Counted from the stretch's first letter, positions 23,101 to 34,949 are shown. The stretch: 64,000 bases of DNA from Flaccisagitta enflata (GCA_965153355.1 OZ231126.1:82460001-82524000); one strand, 5' to 3'. Made by a program: numbers and translations. Notes: a model not told the origin generated them from the sequence alone.

Positions 23101-25482
23101 TTGCATTCATTATCATTCATTCCCATTCATTATCATTCATTCGCATTCATTTGCAATCATTTGCATTCATTTGCATTCAATTTCTTTCACTGGGCAGCGG
23201 GCCAAAGGGGACGAAGTCGTGTAGAACACGGGGAATCTGTCCGTCCGTCCGTAATTTCGTCCGTCTGTCCGTCCTCCCCCCCCCCCCCCCGCCCCATCAG
23301 GGCTTTGTCTCCTTTGGGGCCTATTCTGACCCAAATAATGCCAAATAGCCCTAAGCCAAGCGATATGGCCCAAATCTAAGCATAATGGCCCAAATCCAAG
23401 CAAAATGGTCCAAATCTGGCCTATTGTGGCCTCTGATACCTAGATTCTGACCAGATTTGGACCATTTTGCTTGGATTTGGGCCATCGTGCTTGGCTTTGG
23501 GCTATTTTTCAGAATTTGGGTCAGAATAGGCTCCAAAGGAGACAAAGCCCTGAGGATGGGGTGGGTGGGACGGACGGACGGACGGACAGATTCTTCCTGT
23601 TCTACAAGACTTTGTCCCCCTCCGCCTTTGTCCCCATCCGCCTTCCAGGTCATCCACAATTTGAGCATGTGGACGGCCGACTGCAAAGAGTTGACGTACG
23701 AAAAGGCGGAAGCCGCCGCCGAAAAAGCCAAGAAGAATCTCAAAATCGGTCCTTTTGAAGTCATTCGTAAAGTGTTCGAGACGACGGAAGAAACGCGGAA
23801 AATGTCGCTCATCGACAAGAGCGACTTGTTCTTCCACGACTACAGTCTGTCGCCGTTGTTCGTGCAGGAGAATTACGCCACGATCGTGCCTAACGTGGCG
23901 CGCGGCAGTCGCGCCAAGCACATGAGGTGTTTGTCACGTGCGGCGTCGTCTATCGCAGCCGGCGACTTGATCGATCGCAAAATCCGCTCGCATCAAAATT
24001 GGAGTCTGTTGCCGACTCAGGTACTCAACTCAACTTATCTCGTGCAGGTGGGCAGGGACGGTGATACCGAAGCTATTTTGGTCATAGGGCGGGGGCAGTG
24101 ATGCTAAAACTATTCGCGATCACCTAAACCCAAAAAAGCAGTGTTGCCGACAGGCCAACCAGCCGACCGACCAAACGACCGATCGACCGACCGAACGACC
24201 GACGCGAGTACAAATCAATGAATTGATTTTCGCTTCCTCATCCCTATCTTAGGCCGTGTTCGCTTCCGTGATTCCGGGTGAAATAATGCGCGGCAATTGG
24301 ACGTCTCAATGCGCTTTTCCCTCTTGGCTCGGAAAACATTCCAAAGGCGGCAAAGCTAATCGTCAACTGCAGGTCTGTGTGGTTGACTGTTACACCGATT
24401 GATTGATTTAGTGAAGAAAGATAAAGATGAAGTTGCGGCTTCTCTATTCTAGTGAATAGGCACTACTGAATGTTTTCTTTAATTTGAATGGATAGATGAT
24501 AGCCTAATTTGAACATTCACGTTGATTTCTGTTGGTATTCAAAGGATTCAGCTACTCACGGGTTGAGAAAAAACAAGATGAGCTTTCCCTTAAAGATAAT
24601 AGGGTGATGGCCCACAAACCCCTTTCTGTCTCTTAAAAGGAGTTAAAAGGTCACATGCGCCTCAACGTCAGCGGATCGACAACGGACTTGATGCTGGATT
24701 ACATGACGCCTCTAGCTTCAGCGTTGACCAAACCGCTCGTCCACAAAGAAGCCGAAGGCGTCGCGGAAGTTATCAAAGTGCTCGACGACTACGACCTGTT
24801 GAAGGATGACATGGACGCCATCTTGGAATTGAATTCGTGGCCTGGGAGGCATGACCCCATGGCTGCCGTGGCATCCAAGGTGAGATTTGGCATGATGATG
24901 ACAATTATGATTATGATGATGTCCAAGATGATGATGATTAATGAATATTATGATCATCGGTATCGTGAGGTATGATGAAGAAGATGGGGGATTATGATAA
25001 TGATTGGGATTTGTGATAAATAGAATCAGAAGATCGGGAATGCAATGATGATTCGGACGAGAAAGCTTGTGATGCTGATTTGGCCATTGGGAAGAGGAAG
25101 ATGATGATGATTGGGAGGAGGACGATGATGGTTAGTATAATGAAAATGATGATTTCATTTGATTTCGACCCCTCAGACAAAGGCGGCCCTGACTCGCACC
25201 TACAACAAAGAGAGCCACTTGACTCCGTACGCCAACGAAATTTCCGTGAAAAAGTCCAAGAAATCATCAAAAGTCGACTTGGAATACGAAGGCGGGCCTT
25301 TGGGTGATGACGAACACGGGGCCGACGACGAAAGCGACAACGAAGCGGAAGCCGTCCCCGTCGCGGCCAAAGCGAAGAAACCCGCCGGTGGTAAAGAGGG
25401 CGCTAGTGGTGGTGCAAAAGGCAAAGGAGGCAAAAACGCTACGGGGACTCAGGCCAAGGGGAAAGGGAAGAAAGGAAAATAA
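20143..25482 (+). CDS. RFC1: RFC1, clamp-loader large subunit, 5 exons, frame broken
   Basis: Exons are 20143-22514, 23649-24020, 24253-24372, 24640-24879 and 25177-25482, all GT-AG and all phase 0. Allowing for one defect the product is about 1131 aa (human 1148). RFC1 is the large subunit of the AAA+ complex that loads PCNA at primer ends. Visible: N-terminal MDIRSFFKP, a PCNA-binding-like motif; a long charged region; a BRCT domain (about residues 379-449); an RFC box (WVDKYKP, about 553); Walker A GPPGVGKT (about 621); Walker B MDEVDG (about 690); sensor-1 MCNDR; RPRVDQIKGAMMS-like ..RVDQIKGAIMS; then the collar domain (HNLSMW, DKSDLFFHDYS, NWSLLPTQ, WLGKHS, YNKESHLTPY) and a lysine/glycine-rich tail. 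The defect is a 14-bp tandem duplication at 21488-21515, which gives a premature TGA at 21511-21513. Removing one copy in comparison restores continuous homology, so it is probably an assembly error or a mutant allele. The chosen start is the MDIR methionine, not the earlier in-frame codon. Confidence 0.95.
21488..21515 (+). other. 14-bp tandem duplication breaking RFC1
   Basis: TGCTCGAGTTGATC occurs twice in direct succession. The first copy ends the BRCT domain (DGLLELI) and the second shifts frame, so the stop follows at once. The downstream frame (ISKQPGKRSKFEVA) is the one that matches RFC1 proteins. Confidence 0.95.
22640..23190 (+). repeat. ATTCATTTGCATTCATTATC repeat in RFC1 intron 1
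   Basis: About 550 bp of imperfect 10- and 20-bp units built from ATTCATTTGC and ATTCATTATC. It fills most of RFC1 intron 1 before the foldback element. Confidence 0.93.
23193..23645. mobile_element. Foldback element abutting RFC1 exon 2
   Basis: A long inverted repeat centres near 23445. Left: GGGCAGCGGGCCAAAGGGGA, GTGTAGAACACGGGGAATCT, (GTCC)n, a C-run, CAGGGCTTTGTCTCCTTTGG. Right is the near-complement: CCAAAGGAGACAAAGCCCTG, (GGAC)n, AGATTC...GTTCTACAAGACTTTGTCCC. Its GGGCAGCGG end matches the elements at 41.1 and 48.9 kb. The right end runs to within a few bases of the exon 2 acceptor (AG at 23647-23648). Confidence 0.8.
24880..25176 (+). repeat. GATGATG-rich RFC1 intron 4
   Basis: The 297-bp intron is dominated by imperfect ATGATGATG and GGAAGATGATGATG tracts, with a normal GTGAGA donor and CCCCTCAG acceptor. 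No gene is seen in it. Confidence 0.8.
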
Positions 25483-26934
25483 AGCTCGCTCTCTACTCTC
25501 CATAGGTACACAGACCTTTTCGCACGTGCCAAGTTAAGTTACTGCTCATTTACATATTCTATGATGGATCGCGCCTTTATTCTAAATGGAAACAATTTTA
25601 TTTCTTCACCATTTGTTTTTATATTTACATACATTTTTTGTTGAATTTTCTCTATTATTAAAACCTCCCGTTAACAGACATGTCCACCTGTACAGGTCAA
25701 GCAGCATGTGAAAAGCCGCAAAGACAATCAGTCACGTCCCATAAACTTATTTTGGTAACTAACTAGATTGAAGAGAGTACTATGTCCAGATCCGGCTTGC
25801 TACCCACAGTCCTGCATTGGGATATTCCTCGATGCTCGCAACTGAGGTTATAGTGTAACAATCCTCAGTTCCTCTTGACAGGTAACTTATTGAAGTATAG
25901 CTCCCTTCTTGACGGAGTAGAGTAAGGAATGGGAAACGGGTAAAATGCAAACGGTGTCACTGAGAGCAATCTACAAGGTTAGACCGATTTGGATGACTAT
26001 TGGCAGGTTATTAGCATTTCAGTGGTCACCTCGACTGACCTGCTTAGAATGATGCTCATCTGGCCATACCCACTACACGCTTTTCTTTTTATAAGAACAC
26101 CGTTTATAAGAACAGCAGCTTCAGATTTGGCCAAAAAATTAAAACATTTTAAGAACATGCTGAGCCTTAGATTTGAAGATCAGAAAAATATTTTTTTTAA
26201 AAACTGGTAAAATCAGATGAAATACCTTTAATGGTGGATATTTTGATAATGATTTTTAAACTGATAATTTAATATTCATTAAATATTATTTGATTATTTT
26301 AACATTTCTTTTTGTATGATAAGAATGTTTTTTTTTAACAATTGCTTAAAATATATCATTATAATAATATAAACATAATTTTTAAGAAATTATTTTATTA
26401 AAAAATAAGAATATGTTAAAAACGCTTGAGCTTTAAAACAGGGCTTAAGATAAGAACGCGCGTTGAGACTCACTTCAAAAATCCATGTTCTTCTGAAAAG
26501 AAAAGCGTTAGTCCTAATCCGGGGTAAAGAATTAGATGAGGTACCTAGCATGATAGTCATCGATCAAAAATATTTAAAACACAAAAACAATCAAAATAGC
26601 GAAGGAAAAACAGATTCAACAAGCGTCGAAGCATATATATGCATATATAGGACGGAATGACGAAAACAAAAAGCATCAGTGGTTTTCATCGATTTCTCCA
26701 CCGGAGGAGCTGGAGTCGTGGTGATTCCTGCGCCCACAAACCTGCATTGTCATTTTGTTTTCATTACAGTTGCTAATTCTTTCTATTTCTGTAACCATCG
26801 CCCATCCTTTCCCGATTTATTGTTGCGTGTGTGTTAATGTTGCCGTTGGCATTGCGATTGTTGTTGAAGTGAAACTACGTTCCCACGGCCCTATCGGACT
26901 GAAATTGTTTTTGGTCACGAACACTTGACTCTAG
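25483..26934. other. RFC1 3' flank, mostly unannotated
   Basis: An ATTAAA at about 25657 is the only plausible RFC1 poly(A) signal seen. From 25.7 to 26.9 kb the sequence is AT-rich, with TTTATAAGAACA-type motifs (26085-26160) and a related GGCTTAAGATAAGAACG at 26440. No convincing exon was found. Confidence 0.4.
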
Positions 26935-29300
26935 AACTGGGCTGTAATGGGTTACAACAACAATTCAGCATCACTAGCTATTACAACCCATTACAGTTCA
27001 TTACAGTTCATTACAGTTCATCAAATTGTTTCTAAATCCCCCATTAAACCCCTACCTTTTAGCCCCTCCCATTCAAGAAACTGAACTATAATAACAACCA
27101 AAATGGACTGTAATGAAGTCAAATGTCATTACAGCTCTTCCTCTTGGGTAGAGCTCATGTGGCTAACTGTAATGAACTGACAGTATTTTCAGGTTTGATG
27201 TGATATTGGTTCTTTAAAGGTGAGATTCTTGAATGGGAGAGGCTAATAGGTAGGGGTTTACAGGGGGATTTAGTATCAGCTATGATGGACTGTAATGGTG
27301 GACTGTAATGTACTGTAATGGGCTGTAATGGTTAACAACAATTCAGCATCACTAGCTATTACAACCCATTACAGTTCATTACAGTTCATTCCAGTTCATT
27401 ACAGTTCATTACAGTTCATTACAGTTCATCAAATGGTGTTTCTAAATCCCCATTAAACTTCTACCTTTGCCTCATTCAAGAAACTGATCTATAATAACAA
27501 CCAAAATGGATGTGTGAAGTCAAATGTCATTACAGCTCTTCCTCTTAGGGAAGAGCTCTAATGACAACTGTAATGAACTGTAATGATATTTTCAGTTTGA
27601 TGTGATATTGGTTCTTTAAAGGTGAGATTCTTGAATGGGAGGGGCTAATAGGTAGGGGTTTACAGGGGGATTTAGTATCAACTGTAATGGACTGTAATGG
27701 ACTGTAATGGACTGTAATGGACTGTAATGGACTGTAATGGGCTGTAATGGGCTGTAATGGAGATTGCACAACAACAATTCAGCATCACTACAGTACAGTT
27801 CATTACAGTTCATTTGATTCATTACAGTTCATCAAGTGTTCTAAATCCCCCGTCAAGCCCTACCTTTTAGCCTCATTCAAGGAACTGAACTATAATAACA
27901 ACCAAAATGGACTGTAATGAAGTCAAATGTCATTACAGCTCTACCTCTTAGGGTAGAGCTCTAATGACAACTGTAATGAACTGTAATGATATTCTCAATT
28001 TGATGTGATATTGGTTCTTTAAAGGTGAGATTCTTGAATGGGAGGGGCTAATAGGTAGGGGTTTACAGGGGGATTTAGTATCAACTGTAATGGACTGTAA
28101 TGGACTGTAATGGACTGTAATGAACAGCAATGGGTTACAACAGCAATTCAGCATCTAGCTATTACAACCATTGCAGTTCATTTTGGTTCGTACAATTCAT
28201 CAAATTGTTTCTAAATCCCCCATTAAACCCCTGCCTTTAACCTCCATTCAAGAAACGAACTATAATAACAGCAAAATGGACTGTAATGAAGTCTTGAAAT
28301 GTCATGCAGCTCCTCTTAAGGTAGAGCTCTAATGACAACTGTAATGAACTGTAATGATATTTTCAGTTTGATGTGATATTGGTTCTTTAAAGGTGAGATT
28401 CTTGAATGGGAGGGCCTAATAGGTAAAGAAAGGTTTACAGGAGGATTTAGCGTCAGCTGCATAATGGACTGTAATGGACTGTAATGGGCTGTAATGAGTT
28501 ACAACAATTCAGCATCACTAACAATACAACCCGTACAGTTCATTCTGATTCATTGATTCATTCTGATTCATCAAATTGTTTCTCAATCCCCATTATTACC
28601 CCAGCCTTACTCTCATTCAAGAAATGAACTATAATTTACCAAAATGGACTGTAATGAGTCAAATGTCATTACAGCTCTTCCTCTTAGGGTAGAGCTCTAA
28701 TGACAACTGTAATGAACTGTAATGATATTTTCAGTTTGATGTGATATTGGTTCTTTAAAGGTGAGATTCTTGAATGGGAGGGGCTAATAGGTAGGGGTTT
28801 ACAGGGGGATTTAGTATCAACTGTAATGGACTGTAATGGACTGTAATGGACTGTAATGGGCTGTAATGGGTTACAACAACAATTCAGCATCACTAGCTAT
28901 TACAACCCATTACAGTTCATTACAGTTCATTACAGTTCATCAAATTGTTTCTAAATCCCCCATTAAACCCCTACCTTTTAGCCCCTCCCATTCAAGAAAC
29001 TGAACTATAATAACAACCAAAATGGACTGTAATGAAGTCAAATGTCATTACAGCTCTTCCTCTTAGGGTAGAGCTCTAATGACAACTGTAATGAACTGTA
29101 ATGATATTTTCAGTTTGATGTGATATTGGTTCTTTAAAGGTGAGATTCTTGAATGGGAGGGGCTAATAGGTAGGGGTTTACAGGGGGATTTAGTATCAAC
29201 TGTAATGGACTGTAATGGACTGTAATGGGCTGTAATGGGCTGTAATGGGTTACAACAGCTTATTAGCATCACCAGCTATTACAACCCATTACGTCATACA
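26935..29300. repeat. Satellite array of foldback monomers, ~370 bp
   Basis: About six and a half head-to-tail copies, beginning near 26935, 27300, 27745, 28130, 28490, 28860 and 29240. Each monomer carries (GGACTGTAAT)n, TTACAACAACAATTCAGCAT, (CATTACAGTT)n, CTAAATCCCCCATTAAACCC, CTCCCATTCAAGAAACTGAA, a central AATGTCATTACAGCTC, then TTGGTTCTTTAAAGGTGAGA and GGGGGATTTAG. The last two segments are reverse complements of earlier ones, so each monomer folds on itself. Copies at 28.5-29.2 kb are very similar; those at 28.1-28.5 kb are more degraded. Confidence 0.9.
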
Positions 29301-29939
29301 ATCAGCAAACAGCAGTGAACATTTTCTATGGCAGAATTTTCGATTAACTTTGCGTGATTCTCAGTGACTATTCCAGGCTTGAGTTTCCTGAAAGAAAGAA
29401 GAAAACATGGCATGGCAAACAGTTATGTATAATAATACAAAATGGCAAGTAATAAGAAACAAAGTCACGAATAGAAGCTTGGAAAACGTTTGTTTTGCCA
29501 TACAATATAAAATCTTAGTTCCTACCGCTTTTTAGTCGCAGACACGCGACATACAGTGGGACCTCGGTTTAAGGGATTTCTAGGGACTGACTATTTTCGT
29601 CTCTTAAATCCGAAATCCCTTAAATTCAATTTATTTTTTATTAAGGATTTTTATATTAGTTGCTAAGGATTATCAAATTTATAGTGTAACCACATCCTTT
29701 TGCTTTAATTATGTTGATCAATAATGATTGATTTAGTTCATGACAGGATATTCATGGCACAGGAAATATTTCATTATTTTCTTAACAAATATTTTTAAAA
29801 ATTTTCTCAAAATACCATTTTTTTTTGTCAAAATTTATCAAATTTACCCAAAATTTCTCCTGATATAAGGGATATTTTCAAAAACTTGTCTCTTAAATCC
29901 GAATATCCCTTAAATAGAGGTTCCTTAAATAGAGGTTTT

Positions 29940-30785
29940 TGTCCGCGACGGAATACCATTCCGACGCGGACTATAATTCAAGGCGGGTGGGTGTCGTCGT
30001 CGTCGTTGTTGTCGTCGTCGTCGTCGTTGTCCACACTTTTAAAAATGGGCTAACTTTTGAACGCCTTGACCGATTTGCTTCATATTTGGAGGGAAGTTGT
30101 ATTACGGTAAGCCGCTTTGCAGCCTATGCGTATGTTATGATCCGACCCACCCAACCGGCCCAACCAGCCTACCAGCCTAAAAGTGAAAAACGTACATAAC
30201 TTCGGCATTTTTCAACCGATTTGGTTAAAATTTGGTATGTAGTCCCTAAATGGAAGAACTCAACATATGCATTTGAATTGTAAAGATTTCAGCATGCTAA
30301 CCGGCCAAACCGGCCTACCAACCAACCAGCCTACCAGCCTAAAAGTGAAAAACGTGCATAACTTTGGCATTTTTCAACCGATTTGATTAAAACTTGGTAT
30401 ATAGTCTCTAAATGGTAGGACTCAACATATGTATTTGATTTGTAAAGATTTTAGCATGCTAACCAGCCAAACCGGCCTACCACCCAACCAGCCTACCAGC
30501 CTAAAAGTGAAAAACGTGCATAACTTTGGCATTTTTCAACTGATTTGGTTAAAACTTGGTATGTAGTCTCTAAATGGAAGAACTCAACATATGTATTTGA
30601 TTTGTAAAGATTTTAGCATGCTAAACGGCCAAACCAGCCTACCACCCAACTAGCCTAAAAGTGAGAAACGAGCATATCTTTGGCATTTTTCAACCGATTT
30701 GGTTAGGACTTGGTATGTAGTCTTTAAATGGAAGGACTCAACATATGTATTTGATCTGTAAAGATTATAGCATGCTAACTGGCCA
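29940..30785 (+). repeat. Hairpin-headed GTCGTC repeat, copy 2
   Basis: The hairpin GTCCGCGACGGAAT-ACC-ATTCCGACGCGGAC (29941-29971) is followed by a (GTC)n tract and four tandem units of about 160 bp. Each unit has AAAAGTGAAAAACGTGCATA, TTTTTCAACCGATTTGGTTA, CTAAATGGAAGAACTCAACA and AACCAGCCTACCAGCCT. Confidence 0.85.
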
Positions 30786-30798
30786 AACCGACCAAACA

Positions 30799-31082
30799 GC
30801 CGTTTGACAACGCCATTTGACAACGCCATTTGACAACGCCATTTGACAACGCCGTTTGACAACGCCATTTGACAACGCCGTTTGACAACGCCGTTTGACA
30901 ACGCCGTTTGACAACGCCGTTTGACAACGCCGTTTGACAACGCCGTTTGACAACGCCGTTTGACAACGCCGTTTGACAACGCCGTTTGACAACGCCGTTT
31001 GACAACGCCGTATGACAACGCCGTATGACAATGCCGTATGACAATGCCGTATGACAACGCCGTATGACAACGCCGTTTGACC
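30799..31082. repeat. 13-bp minisatellite (GACAACGCCGTTT)
   Basis: About 22 copies. Edge units carry CCATTT and the far edge CCGTAT, with GTTT variants in the middle. It produces three overlapping minus-strand open frames that are artefacts. Confidence 0.95.
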
Positions 31083-31359
31083 CCAGTCGCGGACCCATAC
31101 TCTTTTAAGATTTTTTAACATTGGAAAAGCTAAAAATTTGGGACCAGACAGTGTTGTCTCTTAAATGCGGATATCCCTTAAATAGAGGTGCCACTAAGGT
31201 GGGATTCCACAGTAATACCTTGCCGTGTCTGACGGTTGGTCAGTCTGTTGGTCAGACAGTCGGTAACTAAATCAAAATGTGGGCGTTTCTTTGCCATTCC
31301 GCTCCCGCCCACCTGTCCACGACTGGGGGGAGGGGGAAGAGAGCATATACGGATTTCTT

Positions 31360-32200
31360 CTGTTTAGTCGCAGATACGCAACTCAACGAATCTTTGTGTG
31401 TCCTTCAATCAAATTGTCCGTCCGTTGATCCATGGTGAAAAATGTGAAAGCACATATGACGCACTGAAATTAAAGTAAGAGGAATTTAACCAGAGGACAA
31501 AGTTACCATTCACTTTACTATTTTTGCTTAGGTCAATGCTTGTGTTCATTTTTTTGTACCTAAATGTGTCAACTTACATGTTGAAATCGATCTCTCACTG
31601 TCAAATAACAAAAATGCAAAAAGATTGAGGGAAATTCGATTCTGATGAGACTAAGAAAAGAAAAAAATGGCGACAATCATTCTGGTAACTGCTCACTGAA
31701 AATTCTAAATATACATAAAAAATCCAAATATCATTAAAATAAGAACATAGCGCCCTCAGTTTATGTTTTAGGAATCACGCTATGTTCTTGTTTTGATGAT
31801 ATTTTGATTTTCTATGCAAATTTAAAATTTTCAATGAGCCATGGTCCATTGACAAGATAAGTTTTTTACTGAATTTCGCATATTTTTTCAGCTGTAAAAT
31901 AAAGGATTGGGATTCAGAACTGGCATATGCGAGTCAATTCATGCAAAATATAGCTGTTGACAGTTTAATCGAAAACATAAAAACAAAAATTGTCATTAAA
32001 TTTCATCTTATGAATTTCATGACTTATCTAGCTCGGGTAGCGAATTCTATGGTAATTTTCAGTGCGTCATATTCATGATGCTGCAGAATTTTATGATTGT
32101 CTGTATGTGTGAGCATGTGGTGTGAAGGGATACGGATGGGATTTTTATGCCCCTGCCCACCTGTCCGCAACGATATCGTGATCTCGCGTCACTTGTCATT
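31360..32200 (+). mobile_element. GTCCG element split by an insertion
   Basis: The head (TTTAGTCGCAGATACGCAACTC and a short GTCC tract, 31363-31430) and the tail (CCCCTGCCCACCTGTCCGCAACG, about 32150-32172) lie about 720 bp apart. The TA-flanked element at 31457-32069 fills most of the gap. Confidence 0.6.
31457..32069. mobile_element. TA-flanked MITE with inner foldback
   Basis: Ends TGACGCACTGAAA and TTTTCAGTGCGTCA are exact complements over 13 bp, with TA on each side (31455-31456, 32070-32071). Inside, 31681-31846 is a second inverted repeat centred near 31770 (AAGAACATAGCG/CGCTATGTTCTTG). Confidence 0.8.
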
Positions 32201-32309
32201 CTGTAGCGGGAAGAACGGTTATCCACCTATAACGGATAAAATTTGATAGTCCCTTGGCATCCGTCATTGCGGAGTATAACACACCTCGTTATCTATAACA
32301 GAAGAACAT

Positions 32310-32560
32310 GAGATTAAATCCCAAGCCAAACCCAAGCCAACCCCAAGCAACCGCGGGGTTGCTCGGGGTTGCTCGGGGTTGGCTCATAATTATCTGTAAT
32401 AGATAATAGAAGGATTTCTGTTAACCCCTAGCGAACCCCGAGCAACCCCGAGCAAATTCCAAGGTTGCTCGGGGTTTACTCGAGGTTTATCTGGGGTTCA
32501 TTGTCAAGCAACTCCGAGCAACCCCGAGCAACCCCAAGTAACCCCCAGGGTTCAATCTCA
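32310..32560. repeat. Alternating GGGGTTGCTC / GAGCAACCCC clusters
   Basis: Short runs of the 10-bp unit GGGGTTGCTC appear at 32350-32380 and 32460-32500. Complementary GAGCAACCCC runs lie at 32440-32455 and 32515-32545, with CCAAGCCAA at the start. The arrangement could fold into alternative hairpins. Confidence 0.75.
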
Positions 32561-32664
32561 CCCCAGATTACGGGGTGCAACAATCCATTTTCTGCAAGAA
32601 AAGATAAGAAATTATATAACATGACATATGAAGAAAAGCTGCAGTATGCCGGGCTGACGTCCTC

Positions 32665-32888
32665 TCCGTCTGTCTAGAGGAATTTATCAATACGACTTTT
32701 TAAGGTGGCCGGGCCCAAGAAAGTAACTGTGTTGCTATATTTTTTTAAATACTGCTATCAAATTTTACATCATTAGAAAGCCTAGCGTTTGAGCTTTCCT
32801 CTGTTTGTTTTATTTTTCCGTTCTCCTACTTACTTTTTTTTTACTTACTTTCTTTTTACTTACTTTCTTTTTACTTACTTTCTTCTAA

Positions 32889-32976
<88 letters not shown>

Positions 32977-33201
32977 GTCTCAGTTGTCGTTGGGATATGA
33001 ACCGCTGCTCACATATATCGTCGTTGCTATTTGCTATTTACTATTCTGGATCCGCGTTGTGCTGAGGATGTTGGATATTGGTGTATTGGCTAGATTTTGG
33101 TTATTATCAGATATGGAGCTGATGTTACGGAAAAGTGGATGGCAGAAATGGTACCATTTATTCTTTGATGTTCGTTGATTGATTACTTAACTCATTTATT
33201 A

Positions 33202-33289
<88 letters not shown>

Positions 33290-33960
33290 CTTTCTGGTTC
33301 GTTTACTTAAAAAAAAATCATTGTTCCATTGCATGGCAATCATCTGGGACTAAGAGTTCCTGGGTGATTGCAACAGTTAACGACCGAACGGACAGCAACC
33401 ATGTCATGAGTCTGAATGATCTCGATCGTTAGACTCATTTTTGCTTTTGCTTCTCTTTACAGAAAAAAAAAAAAAAAAAAAAATGTTTAAGATGTAGCTC
33501 ATGAGCGCATGATCGGAAACGTGCAGTCTGAGAACGAAACGTGTTTGTGACTTTTTTGATGCGACCAAGCACCTCTAGAAAGTCGTTCTGGCTGTGTCAG
33601 TTGGTTGGTCGGTTGGTCGGTCGGTCGGTAACGCATTCGTTTGACTATCCACACATCGCACCTTATTGGCCTACTTGGCCATGTTTTTTCTTGAATGGAT
33701 AGACCCATTGACTTGATTTTTTGTAGGGTAACATCATTTGACCTTGTTTACTGATCTGTGATGTTTAAAGAAATACCAGAGAGTGCAACCACTCGAACCA
33801 GTCTACCTTCCTAAAAATTTCAAATAACTAAAAAAATATTCTATGAAATTTTCTGAAAATTATCATGAATAACCACCCTATCCCTGGACAATTCACACAT
33901 ATGTTGTACGGCGATCACATTATTACTTTGGCCGTAATCGCATAAAACATTTTTTCACGT
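32665..33960 (+). repeat. Interspersed repeat D, copy 1, CT-expanded
   Basis: It shares in order with 43210-44560: GTCTAGAGGAATT, ACTTTTTAAGGTGGC, AGAAAGCCTAG, CATGAGCG, GAACG...GTGAC, TTGACTTGATTTTTT, GTAACATCAT, AACCACYCGAACCAG and TTGTACGGCGATCAC. This copy has gained two (CT)n tracts (32891-32974, 33205-33280), an A-run (33462-33483) and a GTTGGTCGG-type element head at about 33550-33690. Confidence 0.8.
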
Positions 33961-34062
33961 TGTAAAAACATTAGATTCATCAATTCTTCAATGCTTTTTG
34001 GTATGTTTGCAAGTCATGACTACACGGAATCACTGTCAATGAGTGGTCTTATGTATCACATA

Positions 34063-34500
34063 TACAGACTGAATGAAAATACAACGAGAGCAGTCCAGAA
34101 GCGTGACCCAAATCTATAGCAGTACATCCTACAGTCCATTCAGGAGGTGCTATATGGTCATGTAGGGTACCAATGGAAAGCTTATGTTAATACAAGTGGC
34201 GCCATCGGAGTGATTTGTAAGATTCAGCTCAGTTCATGAGATACAGCTCTTGAAAGGGTCAAAATTCGCTGTTTTTAAGAGCGTTGAAAAAAGCCTGATT
34301 AGAGCCCTTCTGCAGCCTGTATCTCCGTAAATAGGAGGAAATTGAGAAATCGCTTCGATGGCGCCACTTATATTAACATAAGCACTTGATTGATACCCTA
34401 ATTGGCCTCATATCACTTACTGTATGGGCTGTAGGGGGTACTGCTATAGATTGGGGTAAGTTCTCGCGACTGCTCTCGTTGTATTTTCATGCAGTCTGTA
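34063..34500. mobile_element. TA-flanked foldback
   Basis: Ends are TACAGACTGAATGAAAATAC and the complement at 34481-34500. Arms continue with AACGAGAGCAGTC, ATCTATAGCAGTAC and TATGTTAATACAAGTGGCGC, mirrored around about 34285. TA on each side (34061-34062, 34501-34502). No coding content. Confidence 0.85.
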
Positions 34501-34509
34501 TAACATGTT

Positions 34510-34945
34510 TAAAATTTCATGCAAATATCTCAAACTGTTTACGAAAAATCAGCTTTTCAAATAAGAATGAAAGTAGAAACCTCGCGGCGATCTTCGTCAC
34601 CGCACAGTTCGCAACTTTGTTGTCTGAACTCATGTGATTGACGCGAGACAAACACTTTGGCTGAAACAACATGCGGCCGCTATTTAAGAAAAAGCTTTAT
34701 AAAATAAGAAGTTACCTTACAAAAAATCAAGTAAATCAGTCTATTTGTCTCCGAGTTACAGCCTTTTAAAGTTGAGCTAAAAAAAGACGATGATTTTCGC
34801 CACTTGGATCGAATAGTTGCGTTTCGCTTCAATCACGCAGGAGCGCTCATGAAATCATGAGCTAAGTATTCGGAGTACTGGAAAAAACAATGGACAAAAG
34901 CATAAACGCCAACCTTAATATTGATGTAAAATTTGAAAGTGTTAT
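34510..34945. other. No gene seen
   Basis: Ordinary-composition sequence between a foldback and a GTCCG element; one short open frame (34386-34637) overlaps the foldback and has no coding features. Confidence 0.4.
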
Positions 34946-34949
34946 TATA

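Larger units (their letters stand above)
29554..31212. mobile_element. pogo/Tc1-like MITE carrying hairpin repeat
   Basis: The left end CAGTGGGACCTCGGTTTAAG, with CTTAAATCCGAAATCCCTTA just inside, has the typical look of a pogo/Tigger-type terminal repeat. The right end (CTCTTAAATGCGGATATCCC...CCCTTAAATAGAGGTG...CCACAG) is its divergent complement. TA lies outside each end. The interior holds a hairpin-headed GTCGTC repeat (29940-30780) and a 13-bp minisatellite. No transposase is present. Confidence 0.7.

Noticed and set aside
22641-23379. Several frames rich in His, Ser and Phe in RFC1 intron 1
   Set aside because: They follow the ATTCATTTGC repeat and then the foldback; RFC1 splice sites bracket them.
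26935-29300. Possible CRISPR array
   Set aside because: Repeats are about 370 bp and contiguous, with no unique spacers, and the genome is eukaryotic.
30650-31121. Three minus-strand frames of 107-135 aa
   Set aside because: 13-bp minisatellite; every frame encodes the same 13-residue cycle.
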